From Pantoea sp. BAV 3049 (GTDB lineage: Bacteria > Pseudomonadota > Gammaproteobacteria > Enterobacterales > Enterobacteriaceae), in the NCBI RefSeq assembly GCF_009765445.1, contig NZ_WHOY01000031.1, positions 3,143,764 through 3,207,763 on the forward strand: a DNA stretch of 64,000 bases, written 5' to 3'. A program made the translations under genes and the position numbers. The notes beneath the pieces were generated by a model, which saw only the letters and a list, made by a program, of their open reading frames with translations, searched no databases and was not told the DNA's origin. Position 1 is the stretch's first letter. Each line of letters begins with the position of its first letter. Positions 10,939-21,265 of the stretch are shown here, piece by piece.

Positions 10939-13383
10939 ATGATGGTTCTCAGTTGCATTGCGACAATTGTGCTGATTGGCGCACTGTTTTATCACCGCGT
11001 AAATCTGCTGCTGAGCAGCCTGATTATGCTGGTATGGACGGCTGCATGGGCCATGGCGCACGTCTGGACTCCCTGGCTGCTGATCCCGCTGGCGATTATC
11101 CTGCTGCCCTTTAATTTGCTGCCGCTGCGCCGGGCATTGTTTTCAAAACCGATGCTGCGTACCTTCCAGAAGGTGATGCCGCCGATGTCGCGGACAGAAA
11201 AAGAAGCTATCGATGCCGGGACCACCTGGTGGGAAGGCGATCTGTTCCGCGGTACGCCGGACTGGCAGAAACTGCACAATTACCCGCAGCCGCGCCTGAC
11301 TGCTGATGAACAGGCCTTCCTGGAGGGGCCGGTTGAGGAAGCCTGCCGCCTGGCAAACGACTTCCAGATCACGCATGAAATGGCCGATCTGCCGCCAGAG
11401 CTTTGGGCTTATCTGAAAGAGCATCGCTTCTTCGCGATGATCATCAAGAAAGAGTACGGCGGACTGGAGTTCTCAGCCTATGCGCAGGCCCGCGTGCTGC
11501 AAAAACTGGCCGGTGTATCGGGTATTCTGGCCATCACTGTGGGCGTGCCTAACTCACTGGGCCCGGGTGAACTGCTGCAGCATTACGGCACGACTGAGCA
11601 GAAAGATCATTATCTGCCGCGCCTGGCTCGCGGCCAGGAGATCCCCTGCTTTGCGCTGACCAGCCCGGAAGCCGGTTCCGATGCCGGAGCCATTCCGGAC
11701 ACCGGCGTGGTGTGCATGGGCGACTGGCAGGGCAAACAGGTGCTGGGCATGCGCCTGACCTGGAACAAACGCTATATCACGCTGGCCCCTATTGCCACCG
11801 TGCTGGGTCTGGCCTTCAAGCTCTCCGATCCTGAGCACCTGCTGGGTGAAACTGAAGAGCTGGGGATTACCTGTGCGCTGATCCCGACCCAGACGGCAGG
11901 CGTGGAAATCGGCAAACGACACTTCCCGCTCAACGTACCATTCCAGAACGGGCCAACTCGCGGTAAAGATATTTTCGTGCCGATTGATTACATCATTGGC
12001 GGCCCTAAAATGGCCGGTCAGGGCTGGCGGATGCTGGTTGAGTGCCTGTCTGTAGGACGCGGTATTACCCTGCCTTCCAACTCCACAGGCAGCCTGAAAA
12101 GCATTGCGCTGGCGATTGGTGCATATGCGCATATCCGTCGTCAGTTCCGCCTGCCTATCGGTAAGATGGAAGGGATTGAAGAGCCGCTGGCACGTATCGC
12201 GGGGAATGCTTACGTGATGGATGCCGCTGCGTCACTGATCACCTACGGTATCGTGATGGGTGAGAAACCGGCGGTGCTCTCCGCCATCGTCAAATATCAC
12301 TGTACCCATCGCGGTCAGCGGGCGATTGTTGATGCGATGGATATCGCAGGCGGTAAAGGCATTATGCTCGGCACCAGCAACTTCCTCGCCCGCGCTTATC
12401 AGGGCGCACCCATTGCCATTACGGTGGAAGGCGCGAACATTCTGACCCGCAGCATGATCATCTTCGGTCAGGGAGCGATTCGCTGCCATCCTTACGTGCT
12501 GACAGAGATGGCGGCGGCACAGAATAATGACGTGGCCGCCTTTGATCGGGCGCTGTTCAGCCATGTCGGACACGTTGGCAGCAACAAGATGCGCAGCCTG
12601 TGGCTGGGTCTGACCGGCGGCCGCACCAGTAAAACGCCAGCCCGCGATGCCACCCGCCGCTACTACCAGCATCTGAACCGCCTGAGTGCCAACCTGGCGC
12701 TGCTGTCGGATATTTCCATGTCCGTATTGGGCGGCAGCCTGAAGCGCCGCGAACGCATTTCAGCGCGGCTGGGCGATGTGCTGAGCCAGCTGTATCTGGC
12801 CTCAGCGGCGCTGAAACGCTATGAGGATGAAGGCCGTAATGAAGCTGACCTGCCGCTGGTACACTGGGGCGTGCAGGATGCGCTGAATCAGGCGGAAATC
12901 GCCATTGACGATCTGCTGCGCAACTTCCCGAACCGGATGGTGGCAGGCGTACTGCGCCTGACGATCTTCCCGCTGGGTCGTCACTGCCGTGCTCCTTCCG
13001 ATCGTCTGGATCATCAGCTGGCGCGTATTCTGCAGATCCCGTCAGCTACCCGTACACGTTTAGGCCGTGGTCAGTACCTTACGCCAGGCGAACATAACCC
13101 GGCAGGCCAGCTGGAAGAAGCTCTGCAGGACGTGATGGCTGCGGAAGCGATCCACGATCGCCTGTGCAAACAGCAGAAAAAACATCTGTCCTTCACCCGC
13201 CTGGATGAACTGGCAAAACGCGGTCTGCAGGAGAGCTGGATCACTGCTGAGGAAGCGGCCGTACTGACTCGTGCCGAAGCAAGCCGCCTGCGCTCGATTA
13301 ACGTTGATGAGTTTGAGGCGGATGCGCTGGCAACTCAGCCGGTGAGAGCGACCGAACGACCACGGAAGATTGAAGCGGCTTAA
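10939..13383 (+). CDS. fadE: Acyl-CoA dehydrogenase FadE
   Basis: First oxidation of each beta-oxidation round: acyl-CoA to trans-2-enoyl-CoA using FAD. The 814-residue protein has two hydrophobic N-terminal segments within the first 60 residues, then [21 protein letters not shown], the dehydrogenase core ([42 protein letters not shown]) and the long C-terminal extension specific to FadE ([26 protein letters not shown]). It ends RPRKIEAA. The ATG at 10939 has CGGAG nine bases upstream. Confidence 0.97.
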   Translation: MMVLSCIATIVLIGALFYHRVNLLLSSLIMLVWTAAWAMAHVWTPWLLIPLAIILLPFNLLPLRRALFSKPMLRTFQKVMPPMSRTEKEAIDAGTTWWEGDLFRGTPDWQKLHNYPQPRLTADEQAFLEGPVEEACRLANDFQITHEMADLPPELWAYLKEHRFFAMIIKKEYGGLEFSAYAQARVLQKLAGVSGILAITVGVPNSLGPGELLQHYGTTEQKDHYLPRLARGQEIPCFALTSPEAGSDAGAIPDTGVVCMGDWQGKQVLGMRLTWNKRYITLAPIATVLGLAFKLSDPEHLLGETEELGITCALIPTQTAGVEIGKRHFPLNVPFQNGPTRGKDIFVPIDYIIGGPKMAGQGWRMLVECLSVGRGITLPSNSTGSLKSIALAIGAYAHIRRQFRLPIGKMEGIEEPLARIAGNAYVMDAAASLITYGIVMGEKPAVLSAIVKYHCTHRGQRAIVDAMDIAGGKGIMLGTSNFLARAYQGAPIAITVEGANILTRSMIIFGQGAIRCHPYVLTEMAAAQNNDVAAFDRALFSHVGHVGSNKMRSLWLGLTGGRTSKTPARDATRRYYQHLNRLSANLALLSDISMSVLGGSLKRRERISARLGDVLSQLYLASAALKRYEDEGRNEADLPLVHWGVQDALNQAEIAIDDLLRNFPNRMVAGVLRLTIFPLGRHCRAPSDRLDHQLARILQIPSATRTRLGRGQYLTPGEHNPAGQLEEALQDVMAAEAIHDRLCKQQKKHLSFTRLDELAKRGLQESWITAEEAAVLTRAEASRLRSINVDEFEADALATQPVRATERPRKIEAA

Positions 13384-13395
13384 CACGTCGGGCTT

Positions 13396-13446
13396 AAAAA
13401 AGAGTGATGCTCAGTCAGGGAGCTTTTCCCCGACTGAGCATTTTTT
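13396..13446. terminator. Bidirectional terminator between fadE and the metzincin gene
   Basis: TGCTCAGTC and GACTGAGCA form a nine-pair stem with six T on the right and an A run on the left, so it can serve fadE and the converging protease gene. Confidence 0.88.
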
Positions 13447-13477
13447 ATTACGGCCTGCTGAAAACCGTCCAGACCTC

Positions 13478-15949
13478 TCACTCAGTTAACGCAAGCGCAG
13501 ATCGGTCAACCACATCCCAGGCTTCTTCCCAGTGAGAACCCGTGCCCGGCGCATAGGCCCAGGCAGCACCGGCGCACCAGGCGGTAAACGGAGCGGGTTT
13601 ACAGCTGTAATTCATCCCAGCAACGGTAACCCTGTCTCCGGCCGCATAGTTCGTTCCCTCTACATAGCCCGGATATTCCGGTGTTCCTGCCTCTGCGATG
13701 CTGACCGGTTTGGTTGCCGAAGCCAGATATTTCCCGTCTGCAGAGGAAGCTTCCAGCTCAATCTGATAGGTGCCGACAGCATAGCGCTGGCTTTCAACTT
13801 CAAATGCCGGCTGGGTACTCTCTGCCACCACCGTTTCGCCACTTTTCAGGCTCCAGTGCCAGATTGCCGCCTCAAAATTCGCCTGGGCGTTAATCGTATG
13901 CACATGCCCCTGAGCGAGGGTATCCGGTGCGGAAATTTCTACTTTGGCAGGAAGCACGGTGACCGTGACGATTTTACTGTCCGTCATACCATGCGAACCC
14001 GTCACCGTTAGCTGATATTTCGCCTCCCCCGTATAGCCGCCCAGGAAAGTCGCGCGGGCAGCGCTGGTCCTGACCTCTGCGATTGGCGAGCCTCCGGCAG
14101 CTTCCTGCAGCCCGAACGGTTTTGCACCGCCCAGGCTTCGCCAGACGAACTCACTGCCGGTACTTTTACTGCCGTCAAGAATGCGGACTGTTGTATCACT
14201 GTGGCGGGCAACAATGCTGAAGTTATCCGGTATCACTGCTTCCGGCACAACATATTGCTCATTGCTACCAGGAATATTATCGATGTGCACATGCGCGCCT
14301 TCGGCATTCACACCGATCAGCGTAATACGTTTGCCGGACAGCACATCATCGATGGATTTACCCGGCATCAGCGGCGCATCTTTCATGCCATTTGCGCTGC
14401 CTGGCGTGGTATCCACCAGCGTATTGAGGATGGTGCCACCAAAGGAAATAACCCTGACAATCACGCCATTTACAAAGGGATCATCACTTGCCCATGTTTC
14501 GAAGCCTTTTAACGGCTGACGATATTCCAGCGTCAGGTAAGTCCCGTCACGGCGCAGAATGCGAATGCCTTTCAGCTCATCGTCTTTCGGGGCGGTAAAC
14601 AGAGGCGTCAGAGTATAGTTACCCGGTTGGCTGACCAGCGGCATCTGCCGGTTCGTTAACCATCCGGTATAGAACAAATAGGGAGCCGGATAGAGACGGC
14701 TGCCCCCGCCATTCATGGTATCGGAAGGATCGCTTGCGGTGGTGCTTTTGCACTGTTGGTCAAGCTGAGTAATCCCGTCGCTGTTCACCGTACAGTTCTC
14801 CAGCGAGGTGGCATGTTTCGCCCCCAGATTGTGGCCGAATTCATGCTGCCACATCCAGGGTTTATAGCCGGAAGCATTACCGATGATCCAGTTCCCTGGC
14901 GTTTGCGCCAGACCACTCCAGTTGCAGGAAGTGGCGGGAATTTCGATAAATGTGTAATCATAGTTATCCGGCTCAACGCCTTTTTCACGGGCCAGGGCTT
15001 TCGCCTGTGCCACCACGCTGCTTGAACAAGCCTCCGGTCGCGGCCCCAGATTGATATCGCTGAGGGTATCGCCTGTCAGCGTCACTTTGCCATAGGAAGC
15101 TACCCTGACTGCGCCCGCAAGTGAGCTGTAGTCCGTACCGGAGCCGAATAACGCTGTCTGTATGGGGGCGAGATCGTTAGCGGGCGCATCGCTGTAATGG
15201 GTGTGCAATAACAGGATTTTCTTCGCCCCCATAACCTCCCGTTTCTGAGTGATATCCGGAACGGTAAGCTGCCAGGTGACATCGTCTGACGAAGCAGCAG
15301 CCACCATTTGCAGGCGGTTGACGTTATAGCCAAGCACCTCCGCTCTTCCCAGATCGCCGCGATATTTGTTTGCCAGGGTATAGACAATGCCCGCCGCGCC
15401 GGAGGTCGCATTAATCACCGCCTTCCAGGAACGCATAGATGTGTAACCACTGCCGACACAGGCAATCATTTTCGGTTCTGGCGATGCGGCGCTGGTATTC
15501 ACCGCCAGGCAAGACTCTTCAGCCTCTCCGGCCAGCGCCTGACTGGTGATTTTCAGGTAGCCGGTCATGATTTGCGACAATTTCCAGTGCTGACGCGCTG
15601 TGTCCTGGCAGCTTTCAAAGGCTACGCTGCTGTTATCTGCCTGCAAAGTCAGACAGCTGTCGCTGCCCAGAGCAACGTTTTTGATGGTGCCATACTGTCC
15701 TTCAGATTCTTCACTCGTGCTGGCAAACAGCGAAAGGACAGTATCATTCTGCTGCGACAGCATTTCTGGCGTCAGGCTGGGTTGTGACTGTGTCAGTTTG
15801 TGGGTTTGTGCCTGGCTGAGGACTGGAGTCAGTACGAGCATGACAGCCAGTAATGAGTAAGTCATTTTAGCTGGTGAATTATTTTTAAGATATCGGCGGT
15901 GTTTTTTCTCATGGAGAAAAAAATCAGAAAAAAAAGGTTTACGAGGCAT
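13478..15949 (-). CDS. Secreted metzincin metalloprotease with ricin-type lectin and chitin-binding modules
   Basis: Predicted exported zinc protease of 823 residues. Residues 1-48 look like a signal peptide with an unusually long basic N-region before TYSLLAVMLVLTPVLSQAQ. About 88-230 is a cysteine-bearing ricin-B-like lectin fold with a QHW motif. The catalytic domain resembles family M11/reprolysin-type metzincins: HEFGHNLGAKH at 369-379 gives three zinc His and the catalytic Glu370, with a Met-turn at Met412. Then come two Ig/PKD-like domains and a C-terminal CBM5/12-type module (about 755-815, aromatic-rich: YSCKPAPF, WCAGAAW). The start at 15949 is favoured because GAGGGGG precedes it; Met29 has no ribosome site. 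Substrate unknown; chitin- or glycan-rich targets such as insect or fungal surfaces are plausible. Confidence 0.83.
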   Translation of the reverse strand: MPRKPFFSDFFLHEKKHRRYLKNNSPAKMTYSLLAVMLVLTPVLSQAQTHKLTQSQPSLTPEMLSQQNDTVLSLFASTSEESEGQYGTIKNVALGSDSCLTLQADNSSVAFESCQDTARQHWKLSQIMTGYLKITSQALAGEAEESCLAVNTSAASPEPKMIACVGSGYTSMRSWKAVINATSGAAGIVYTLANKYRGDLGRAEVLGYNVNRLQMVAAASSDDVTWQLTVPDITQKREVMGAKKILLLHTHYSDAPANDLAPIQTALFGSGTDYSSLAGAVRVASYGKVTLTGDTLSDINLGPRPEACSSSVVAQAKALAREKGVEPDNYDYTFIEIPATSCNWSGLAQTPGNWIIGNASGYKPWMWQHEFGHNLGAKHATSLENCTVNSDGITQLDQQCKSTTASDPSDTMNGGGSRLYPAPYLFYTGWLTNRQMPLVSQPGNYTLTPLFTAPKDDELKGIRILRRDGTYLTLEYRQPLKGFETWASDDPFVNGVIVRVISFGGTILNTLVDTTPGSANGMKDAPLMPGKSIDDVLSGKRITLIGVNAEGAHVHIDNIPGSNEQYVVPEAVIPDNFSIVARHSDTTVRILDGSKSTGSEFVWRSLGGAKPFGLQEAAGGSPIAEVRTSAARATFLGGYTGEAKYQLTVTGSHGMTDSKIVTVTVLPAKVEISAPDTLAQGHVHTINAQANFEAAIWHWSLKSGETVVAESTQPAFEVESQRYAVGTYQIELEASSADGKYLASATKPVSIAEAGTPEYPGYVEGTNYAAGDRVTVAGMNYSCKPAPFTAWCAGAAWAYAPGTGSHWEEAWDVVDRSALALTE

Positions 15950-16324
15950 TTTACCCCCTCAGATAAATAAATTAAAGGCATCACTGGTAGTCTTATCTGC
16001 CAGGATACGGTGGCAATAACTAAAAAAATGAATGCTATTTTTCTTTGTTTAAAAAAACGGAATGGCATCCTCAAAACGAGGTTGACCATCCCGTAAGTTT
16101 GCTGTGTACAGCCTTTGCCGCCCCTGTTCCGGCGCCTGGTTGCTTCAGCCAATAAAATGCTTTCTTTGTAATATCCCTGAGATTAAGATTTCATTATTGT
16201 AAATAAAACATTAATCACGTTTCACTCACCGTGAAATTATTAATCAGAAGGAAATAACAGGCAATTGCAATAATTACACATTGAGGGGTAAAAATTAGAA
16301 TACGAACCGGGGGAATACTCAAAA
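15950..16324. other. AT-rich gene-free spacer upstream of the metzincin gene
   Basis: No convincing coding frame on either strand. It must hold the promoter of the protease gene. An interrupted inverted repeat occupies 16210-16244 (ATTAAT, TTTCAC, five bases, GTGAAA, ATTAAT) and may be an operator. No other structure was recognised. Confidence 0.55.
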
Positions 16325-16368
16325 GGGGAAAAACAAGTTGGCTGATGGCCAATAGTGCCCATCAGCCA
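16325..16368 (-). terminator. Terminator of mtnK
   Basis: GGCTGATGG pairs with CCATCAGCC around an intervening ten bases; on the minus strand it is followed by TTGTTTTT. It lies 14 bases after the mtnK stop. Confidence 0.72.
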
Positions 16369-16381
16369 GCCGGATTAATCG

Positions 16382-17581
16382 TCAGCCGTTCTGTCGCACG
16401 CGGGCGATCAGCGCGTCGATATCTTCAATATGGTCAGCAGCCAGGATTAACGTGCGGCCCAGCGTTACCGCCTGACGAACACATTCAATGCGCATGGCGT
16501 CATCACCGATGGTTTTGATATCGGCGACCTGAGACATACCAACGGTACGGCGGATCAGCTCGGTACCGCAATAACCCAGCGTGTCGACCCAGACCTTCCG
16601 CAGGAACTCAGCCGCATACCCCGGATAAGCGAGTGCGCGATCGCGGGTCTTCTCTGCGGCCAGCGCGAGGAAACCTTCGGCAAAGCTCTGCCAGGTTGCC
16701 CGCACGTCATTCAGACGTTTCTCGCGGGCATCGGCTGCTTCACGCGGAGACAGCAAGCCTGGCAGCGCACAGTAGTTGATCAGCAAATTGCCGAGCGCAC
16801 TGCCAACGTCAAAGCCCAGCGGGCCGTAAAAGCCAAATTCGGCATCGATCACCTTCAGGCTGCCTTGTGCAACGAAGATCGATCCGCTGTGAACATCGCC
16901 ATGCAACAGCGCTTCGGCATTAGACAGGAAACGATGCTTGAGAACCGCCACTTTATGGCGAAGTTCAGCGTCAGTGCGCAGTGAGGCAATCAGCGGTTCT
17001 AACGCACGTGGATAGCCATTGCGTTCGTGCTCTTCATAGGGCTCGTTGAAGAACAGTTCTTCGGTGATGTCACAGAGTTCAGGGTTAGTGAAGCGAATAA
17101 CATCCGCTTTTTTCTGATGGGGATGCTGATAAAAATCAGAGGTGTGGAACAGCGTTTGTGCCAGCCAGGAGCCCAGCTGCGCGGCGGCCTGCGGATAATC
17201 AACGCCCTTAACCTGCTCGCCGCGCCAGATAGCGTGGCTGGAGAGATCTTCCATCACCATCACTGCCAACTGCGGATCGTAGTGCAGGATTTTAACCGTA
17301 TGTTCAGGGCAGAACTCACTGTGAACTTGCAGTACTTCCGCTTCGATACGGGCGCGATCCAGGGTCAGAGGCCAGGACTCGCCGACGCAGCGCACATAAG
17401 GCAGGGCCTGCTTGACGACAACGCGGCTGTGACCTTCACGGTCGAAAATCTTGAACACCAGATTCAGGTTACCGTCGCCCACTTCCTGCGAGGTGACCAG
17501 GTTTTCCGGATTTTCAACGCCGCCAAACTGGCGTGCATATTCCACGGCATCCGCTGCAGTGAATGTACGGTATTGCGACAT
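16382..17581 (-). CDS. mtnK: S-methyl-5-thioribose kinase
   Basis: Phosphorylates methylthioribose to methylthioribose-1-phosphate in methionine salvage. The 399-residue protein has the phosphotransferase fold: an N-terminal lobe, a Brenner-type catalytic loop [11 protein letters not shown] and the metal-binding segment [20 protein letters not shown]. It starts [18 protein letters not shown]. It is divergent from mtnA, whose product uses the kinase product, with a MetJ-like box between them. Confidence 0.95.
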   Translation of the reverse strand: MSQYRTFTAADAVEYARQFGGVENPENLVTSQEVGDGNLNLVFKIFDREGHSRVVVKQALPYVRCVGESWPLTLDRARIEAEVLQVHSEFCPEHTVKILHYDPQLAVMVMEDLSSHAIWRGEQVKGVDYPQAAAQLGSWLAQTLFHTSDFYQHPHQKKADVIRFTNPELCDITEELFFNEPYEEHERNGYPRALEPLIASLRTDAELRHKVAVLKHRFLSNAEALLHGDVHSGSIFVAQGSLKVIDAEFGFYGPLGFDVGSALGNLLINYCALPGLLSPREAADAREKRLNDVRATWQSFAEGFLALAAEKTRDRALAYPGYAAEFLRKVWVDTLGYCGTELIRRTVGMSQVADIKTIGDDAMRIECVRQAVTLGRTLILAADHIEDIDALIARVRQNG

Positions 17582-17682
17582 TAATTCACCCTCATCAAAA
17601 CTTTCTGGTCTGCGCGGCCACAGGCGCTGCGGTGGTTTTTTGGCGCGCTGTTATTGCGCTTTTTATTACGAGTAAGCCGTTC

Positions 17683-17698
17683 AGACGTCTATACATCC
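17683..17698. promoter_or_regulatory. MetJ (met box) operator between mtnK and mtnA
   Basis: AGACGTCTATACATCC is one perfect eight-base met box followed by a degenerate second box. It lies in the 170-base divergent region between mtnK and mtnA, so methionine/SAM repression of both directions is inferred. Confidence 0.75.
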
Positions 17699-17751
17699 GC
17701 AAAGCATGTTGGCACAATACGCCCTGATAACGCAACCAGGATTTAACTTCC

Positions 17752-18780
17752 ATGCAGACACTGAGCACAACCAGCTTACAAGTTCGTGACAACCAGCTGT
17801 GGATCCTCGATCAGCAGGCTCTTCCCCAGAAAAAGATCTGGTGCCCGACGCCCGGGGTGGCGGAGCTGGTCGGCCATATTAAAGCGCTGCGGGTACGTGG
17901 CGCGCCGCTGATTGGGCTTTCTGCCAGCCTGCTGCTGGCATTGCTGGCGGAGAATGGCATGCCGAAACCTGAGCTGGCCGCGGCACTGGAAGTTTTACGG
18001 GCTTCACGTCCGACCGCCGTTAACCTGATGAACAATCTTGACCGGATGAAACTGGCGCTGGCGCAGGATCGCTTTGTGACCGCGTTGACCTTTGAGGCGC
18101 TGCGTCTGGTTGAGGAAGATAAAGCGCTGTGTGACAACATTGCAGCAGCAGGAGTACAGCTGATTAAACCGGGCAGCCGTTTGCTGACGCACTGCAATAC
18201 CGGTGGTCTGGCGACTGCAGGCGTCGGCACCGCACTGGGAGTGATTACCCGTGGCTGGCAGGAAGGCAAGGTGGAGAATGTCTGGGTCGATGAGACCCGT
18301 CCGCTGCTGCAGGGCGGTCGCCTGACGGCCTGGGAACTGGGTGAGCTTGGCGTGCCCTACCGGCTGATTTGCGACAGCATGGCAGCCAGCCTGATGGCGC
18401 AAAAGCAGGTTGATGCCATCTGGGTCGGCGCTGACCGGATTGCGGCCAATGGTGACGTTGCCAATAAAATTGGCACTTACAGTCTGGCGGTGCTGGCACA
18501 CTATCACCACATTCCGTTTTACGTTGCGGCTCCGCACACCACGCTCGATCCGGCCTGTCCGGATGGCAGTGCAATACCGATTGAGCAGCGTGCCGCCAGT
18601 GAAGTGACGGGAGTGGCGGGAAGCTTTGGCGAGGTGCAGTGGGCACCGGAAGAAGCCAGGGTGTACAACCCGGCCTTTGATGTGACGCCAGCGGCCTTGA
18701 TCAGCGGCTGGGTGCTGGATACCGGGGTGGTGACGCCCACCCAGGTGAATAACGGGATTTTCCAGCCTTCACAAGCGTAA
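17752..18780 (+). CDS. mtnA: S-methyl-5-thioribose-1-phosphate isomerase
   Basis: Converts the aldose MTR-1-phosphate to methylthioribulose-1-phosphate. The 342-residue protein is related to eIF2B-alpha. It carries the substrate loop [13 protein letters not shown] near residues 47-59, the catalytic Cys148 in [10 protein letters not shown] and Asp228 in [11 protein letters not shown], followed by NKIGTYSLA. It ends close to a repeat-rich spacer. The next salvage genes are on the other strand beyond that spacer. Confidence 0.96.
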   Translation: MQTLSTTSLQVRDNQLWILDQQALPQKKIWCPTPGVAELVGHIKALRVRGAPLIGLSASLLLALLAENGMPKPELAAALEVLRASRPTAVNLMNNLDRMKLALAQDRFVTALTFEALRLVEEDKALCDNIAAAGVQLIKPGSRLLTHCNTGGLATAGVGTALGVITRGWQEGKVENVWVDETRPLLQGGRLTAWELGELGVPYRLICDSMAASLMAQKQVDAIWVGADRIAANGDVANKIGTYSLAVLAHYHHIPFYVAAPHTTLDPACPDGSAIPIEQRAASEVTGVAGSFGEVQWAPEEARVYNPAFDVTPAALISGWVLDTGVVTPTQVNNGIFQPSQA

Positions 18781-18898
18781 GGGTTTGAGGTCGGAAGCGG
18801 GAGGTCAAAACCGGCTCTGGTACTTCGGCGGTCTGGTGTCTGCTGGGGCTTAAGGTCAAATCCGGGTTCGGAGCCTGGCGCCAGCTGGGGCAGGTTAG

Positions 18899-19012
18899 CC
18901 TGGGCTCACACAGGTCAAAGGCCACTGCGGCCCGCTACAAACATCTGAGTTGTAAGCCAGCCCAGGGTCACACAGGTCAAAAACCCCAGCTGCCCACTAC
19001 TAATCTCAGAGC
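18899..19012. repeat. Two imperfect copies of a ~52-base unit in the mtnA-mtnD spacer
   Basis: CCTGGGCTCACACAGGTCAAA... at 18899 and CCCAGGGTCACACAGGTCAAA... at 18961 share the core TCACACAGGTCAAA and then a C-rich block ending CACTAC or CGCTAC. The copies are 62 bases apart. Shorter relatives of AGGTCAAA occur just upstream near 18803 and 18852. Confidence 0.6.
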
Positions 19013-19077
19013 TGTTGGTGAGATGGAAACCAGACCAGACAGCATCTCCTCTTCACAGCAACTAAATGCTGTATGGC

Positions 19078-19178
19078 GGAGGGGTTATCCGGATAAGCGG
19101 ACTGTTGAGCGCATGGACGCGCGAATCAAGCCATCAGGGATGATTTCACGGCGTGTCCGTGTTCCGGATAACCCCTCC
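19078..19178. repeat. Long-range perfect 16-base inverted repeat
   Basis: GGAGGGGTTATCCGGA (19078-19093) and its exact complement (19163-19178) enclose 69 bases. It could fold as a REP-like or miniature-element hairpin. The right arm is also the start of the tandem repeat that follows. Confidence 0.7.
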
Positions 19179-19270
19179 AGCAAACATCCGATTAAACAGC
19201 GACTTTCACCACTAACCACGTTCCGGATAACCCTCCAGCAGATATCCGATTCAGCAGGACTTTCACCACT
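19161..19270. repeat. Two tandem copies of a ~58-base unit
   Basis: Each copy starts GTTCCGGATAACCC, continues TCCAGCA-A-ATCCGATT and ends GACTTTCACCACT. The copies begin at 19161 and 19220. They lie directly before the stop of mtnD, at the 3' end of the mtnBCD operon. Confidence 0.75.
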
Positions 19271-19277
19271 CGAGCGG

Positions 19278-19820
19278 CTAAGGTAAACGCGGATAAGCAT
19301 CTGCGATCTTGTCGCCGGTAAAATTAGCGATCCAGCCTTCCTGATTATCGAAAATACGGATCGCCGTGAAGTGCGGAGCAGATCCCATATCGAACCAGTG
19401 CGGCGTGCCTGCCGGAACAGAGATCAGATCGTTCTTCTCACACAGGATCTGATAAATGTGCCCGTCCAGGTGGAGGCAGAACAGCCCTGCCCCTTCCACA
19501 AAGAAACGCACCTCGTCTTCGCCGTGGGTATGTTCAGAGAGGAATTTGCCGCGCAGCGCCTCTTTCTGCGGATTATCCGCACGCATACTGATCACATCCC
19601 AGCTCTGATAGCCTTTCTCGGCCACCAGCTTATCAATGGCATGCTGGTAGGCTTTGATCACCGTTTCCGGCTCCGGGTTAGCACCCAGATCGCGATCGGC
19701 TTCCCAGCGTTCGAAACGCACCCCTTTGGCGTTCAGCTGCTGGCGGATTTCTTCAGCATCGGTACTGTGCCACACTGGCGTGGTGGCTTCACTGTCGGTA
19801 AAAATAGTCAGTGCACTCAT
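19278..19820 (-). CDS. mtnD: Acireductone dioxygenase
   Basis: Cupin metalloenzyme acting on the acireductone of methionine salvage. The Fe form yields formate and 4-methylthio-2-oxobutanoate, the Ni form a dead-end product with CO. The 180 residues carry the metal set [11 protein letters not shown] (His, His, Glu) and the later His in [11 protein letters not shown]. It overlaps the end of mtnC by four bases (ATGA), so the two are translationally coupled. Confidence 0.96.
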   Translation of the reverse strand: MSALTIFTDSEATTPVWHSTDAEEIRQQLNAKGVRFERWEADRDLGANPEPETVIKAYQHAIDKLVAEKGYQSWDVISMRADNPQKEALRGKFLSEHTHGEDEVRFFVEGAGLFCLHLDGHIYQILCEKNDLISVPAGTPHWFDMGSAPHFTAIRIFDNQEGWIANFTGDKIADAYPRLP

Positions 19821-20506
19821 GAGGAAAACAGCTCCAGGTTAATCTGATCAAAACGGTTTACCTGACGATGACGGCTTTCTGCATCCGCTTCGCCGCGTAG
19901 TAACTGCACGGTGTTCCAGCCCGCTTCCTGTGCGGCATCCAGCTCCTGATGAATATCCGATAAAAACAGCAGCTCGCCCGCTGGCAGCGCTATTTTTCCG
20001 GCAATGTTACGGTAGGACGGCGTCTCACGCTTCGCGCCGACATGAGTATCAAAATACCCACTGAACAACGGAGTAATATCACCCGCATCGCTGTAGCCAA
20101 ATAACAATTTCTGCGCTGCGACTGAGCCAGAGGAATAAACATACAGATCAATCCCCTGCTCCTTCCATGTTTTAAAAGCGGGCAGCACATCCGGATAAAG
20201 ATGGCCGGTGAAGCTGCCGTTGACGTAGCCATCACGCCAGATCATTCCCTGCAGCGCTTTCAGCGCGGTTGATTTGCGATCCTCATCCATAAAGCCGAAC
20301 AGCACGGCGATCAGATCTTCAACCGTCGCCTGTGGCCGGGCAATTTCATCACGCAGATCACTAAGCCGCCCAGCCACATCTTCCCGGTGCTGGAAAGCGA
20401 CAATAAAGGCCGCCATGTTTTCCCGCGCGAACGGGAACAGCACGTTGTGGACAAAGCGAATATCGCTGGTCGTCCCTTCAATATCGGTCACAATCGCGCG
20501 GATCAT
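19817..20506 (-). CDS. mtnC: Acireductone synthase (enolase-phosphatase E1)
   Basis: Bifunctional HAD-family enolase and phosphatase converting the diketo phosphate to acireductone. The 229 residues begin [15 protein letters not shown], with the HAD nucleophile Asp8; [18 protein letters not shown] and [12 protein letters not shown] are further HAD motifs. It overlaps mtnB and mtnD by four bases each. Confidence 0.96.
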   Translation of the reverse strand: MIRAIVTDIEGTTSDIRFVHNVLFPFARENMAAFIVAFQHREDVAGRLSDLRDEIARPQATVEDLIAVLFGFMDEDRKSTALKALQGMIWRDGYVNGSFTGHLYPDVLPAFKTWKEQGIDLYVYSSGSVAAQKLLFGYSDAGDITPLFSGYFDTHVGAKRETPSYRNIAGKIALPAGELLFLSDIHQELDAAQEAGWNTVQLLRGEADAESRHRQVNRFDQINLELFSS

Positions 20507-21117
20507 TTGGCCTCCAGCACACGACGTTGCAGTTCACACTGGAACAGGAATTCCAGCCCTTCAAGGTGGCGCTTCGCCTCATTAACGTCTTTACCCCAGC
20601 AAGTCAGTCCGTGGCCTCGCAGCAAAAAACCATATCGCAGCGGGGTCTGAGCGGCAAACTGCTCGATCCTCGCGGCCAGAGCGTCAATATCCTGATCGTT
20701 ATCAAACAGCGCAATGGGTACAGAATCCAGATGCGAGCTTTGCCCGGCTAAAGTTTTCTGCATTTCATAGCCTTGCAGTTCCAATGCGGTCCCCTTCTCA
20801 ACACGGGAAAGAACCGTGGAGTTGACGGTGTGGGTATGCAGCACCGCACCGGCTTGTGGAAACAGACGATAAATCATAGTATGCAGCCCGGTCTCAGCCG
20901 AAGGCTTACGGCCCGAAGGTACTTTATTGCTGGCAATCTCCACCTGAATAAAGTCATTACGGGTCAGCGCGCCCTTATCCTTACCGGACTCGCTTAACAG
21001 GCAAAACTCGCTGTCCTGACGCACAGACATGTTACCGCCCGTCGCCGGGGCCCAGCCTCTGGCCCCAATCCAGTGGCAGGCCGCCACCAGCTGATCCAAC
21101 TGTGAAATGATGCTCAT
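20503..21117 (-). CDS. mtnB: Methylthioribulose-1-phosphate dehydratase
   Basis: Class II aldolase-fold zinc enzyme dehydrating methylthioribulose-1-phosphate. The 204 residues have [13 protein letters not shown] near the N terminus and the zinc ligands in [12 protein letters not shown] and [12 protein letters not shown] start at the ATG at 21117 ([14 protein letters not shown]); the longer frame upstream is not conserved. First gene of mtnBCD. A met box lies 48 bases upstream, shared with the divergent mtnE. Confidence 0.94.
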   Translation of the reverse strand: MSIISQLDQLVAACHWIGARGWAPATGGNMSVRQDSEFCLLSESGKDKGALTRNDFIQVEIASNKVPSGRKPSAETGLHTMIYRLFPQAGAVLHTHTVNSTVLSRVEKGTALELQGYEMQKTLAGQSSHLDSVPIALFDNDQDIDALAARIEQFAAQTPLRYGFLLRGHGLTCWGKDVNEAKRHLEGLEFLFQCELQRRVLEAK

Positions 21118-21164
21118 TTTCTTTCTGCTCTCAGCCAGTCCGGACCGGCATAACATTCGGGTTT

Positions 21165-21180
21165 AGACGTCTAAGCGTCT
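21165..21180. promoter_or_regulatory. MetJ operator between mtnBCD and mtnE
   Basis: AGACGTCTAAGCGTCT consists of two tandem met boxes, the first perfect and the second with two changes. It sits in the divergent promoter region of mtnBCD and mtnE-yafV. Confidence 0.82.
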
Positions 21181-21265
21181 CGATTGCCAAATAGTAGCAT
21201 CGACGTTATAGTGGCGGCAACGAGTTAACACATCATAAAAGCCGCGTGATAAAAGGGTTACATTC

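Noticed and set aside
19161..19270. Possible CRISPR array
   Set aside because: Only two adjoining copies, no unique spacers and no cas genes in the window.
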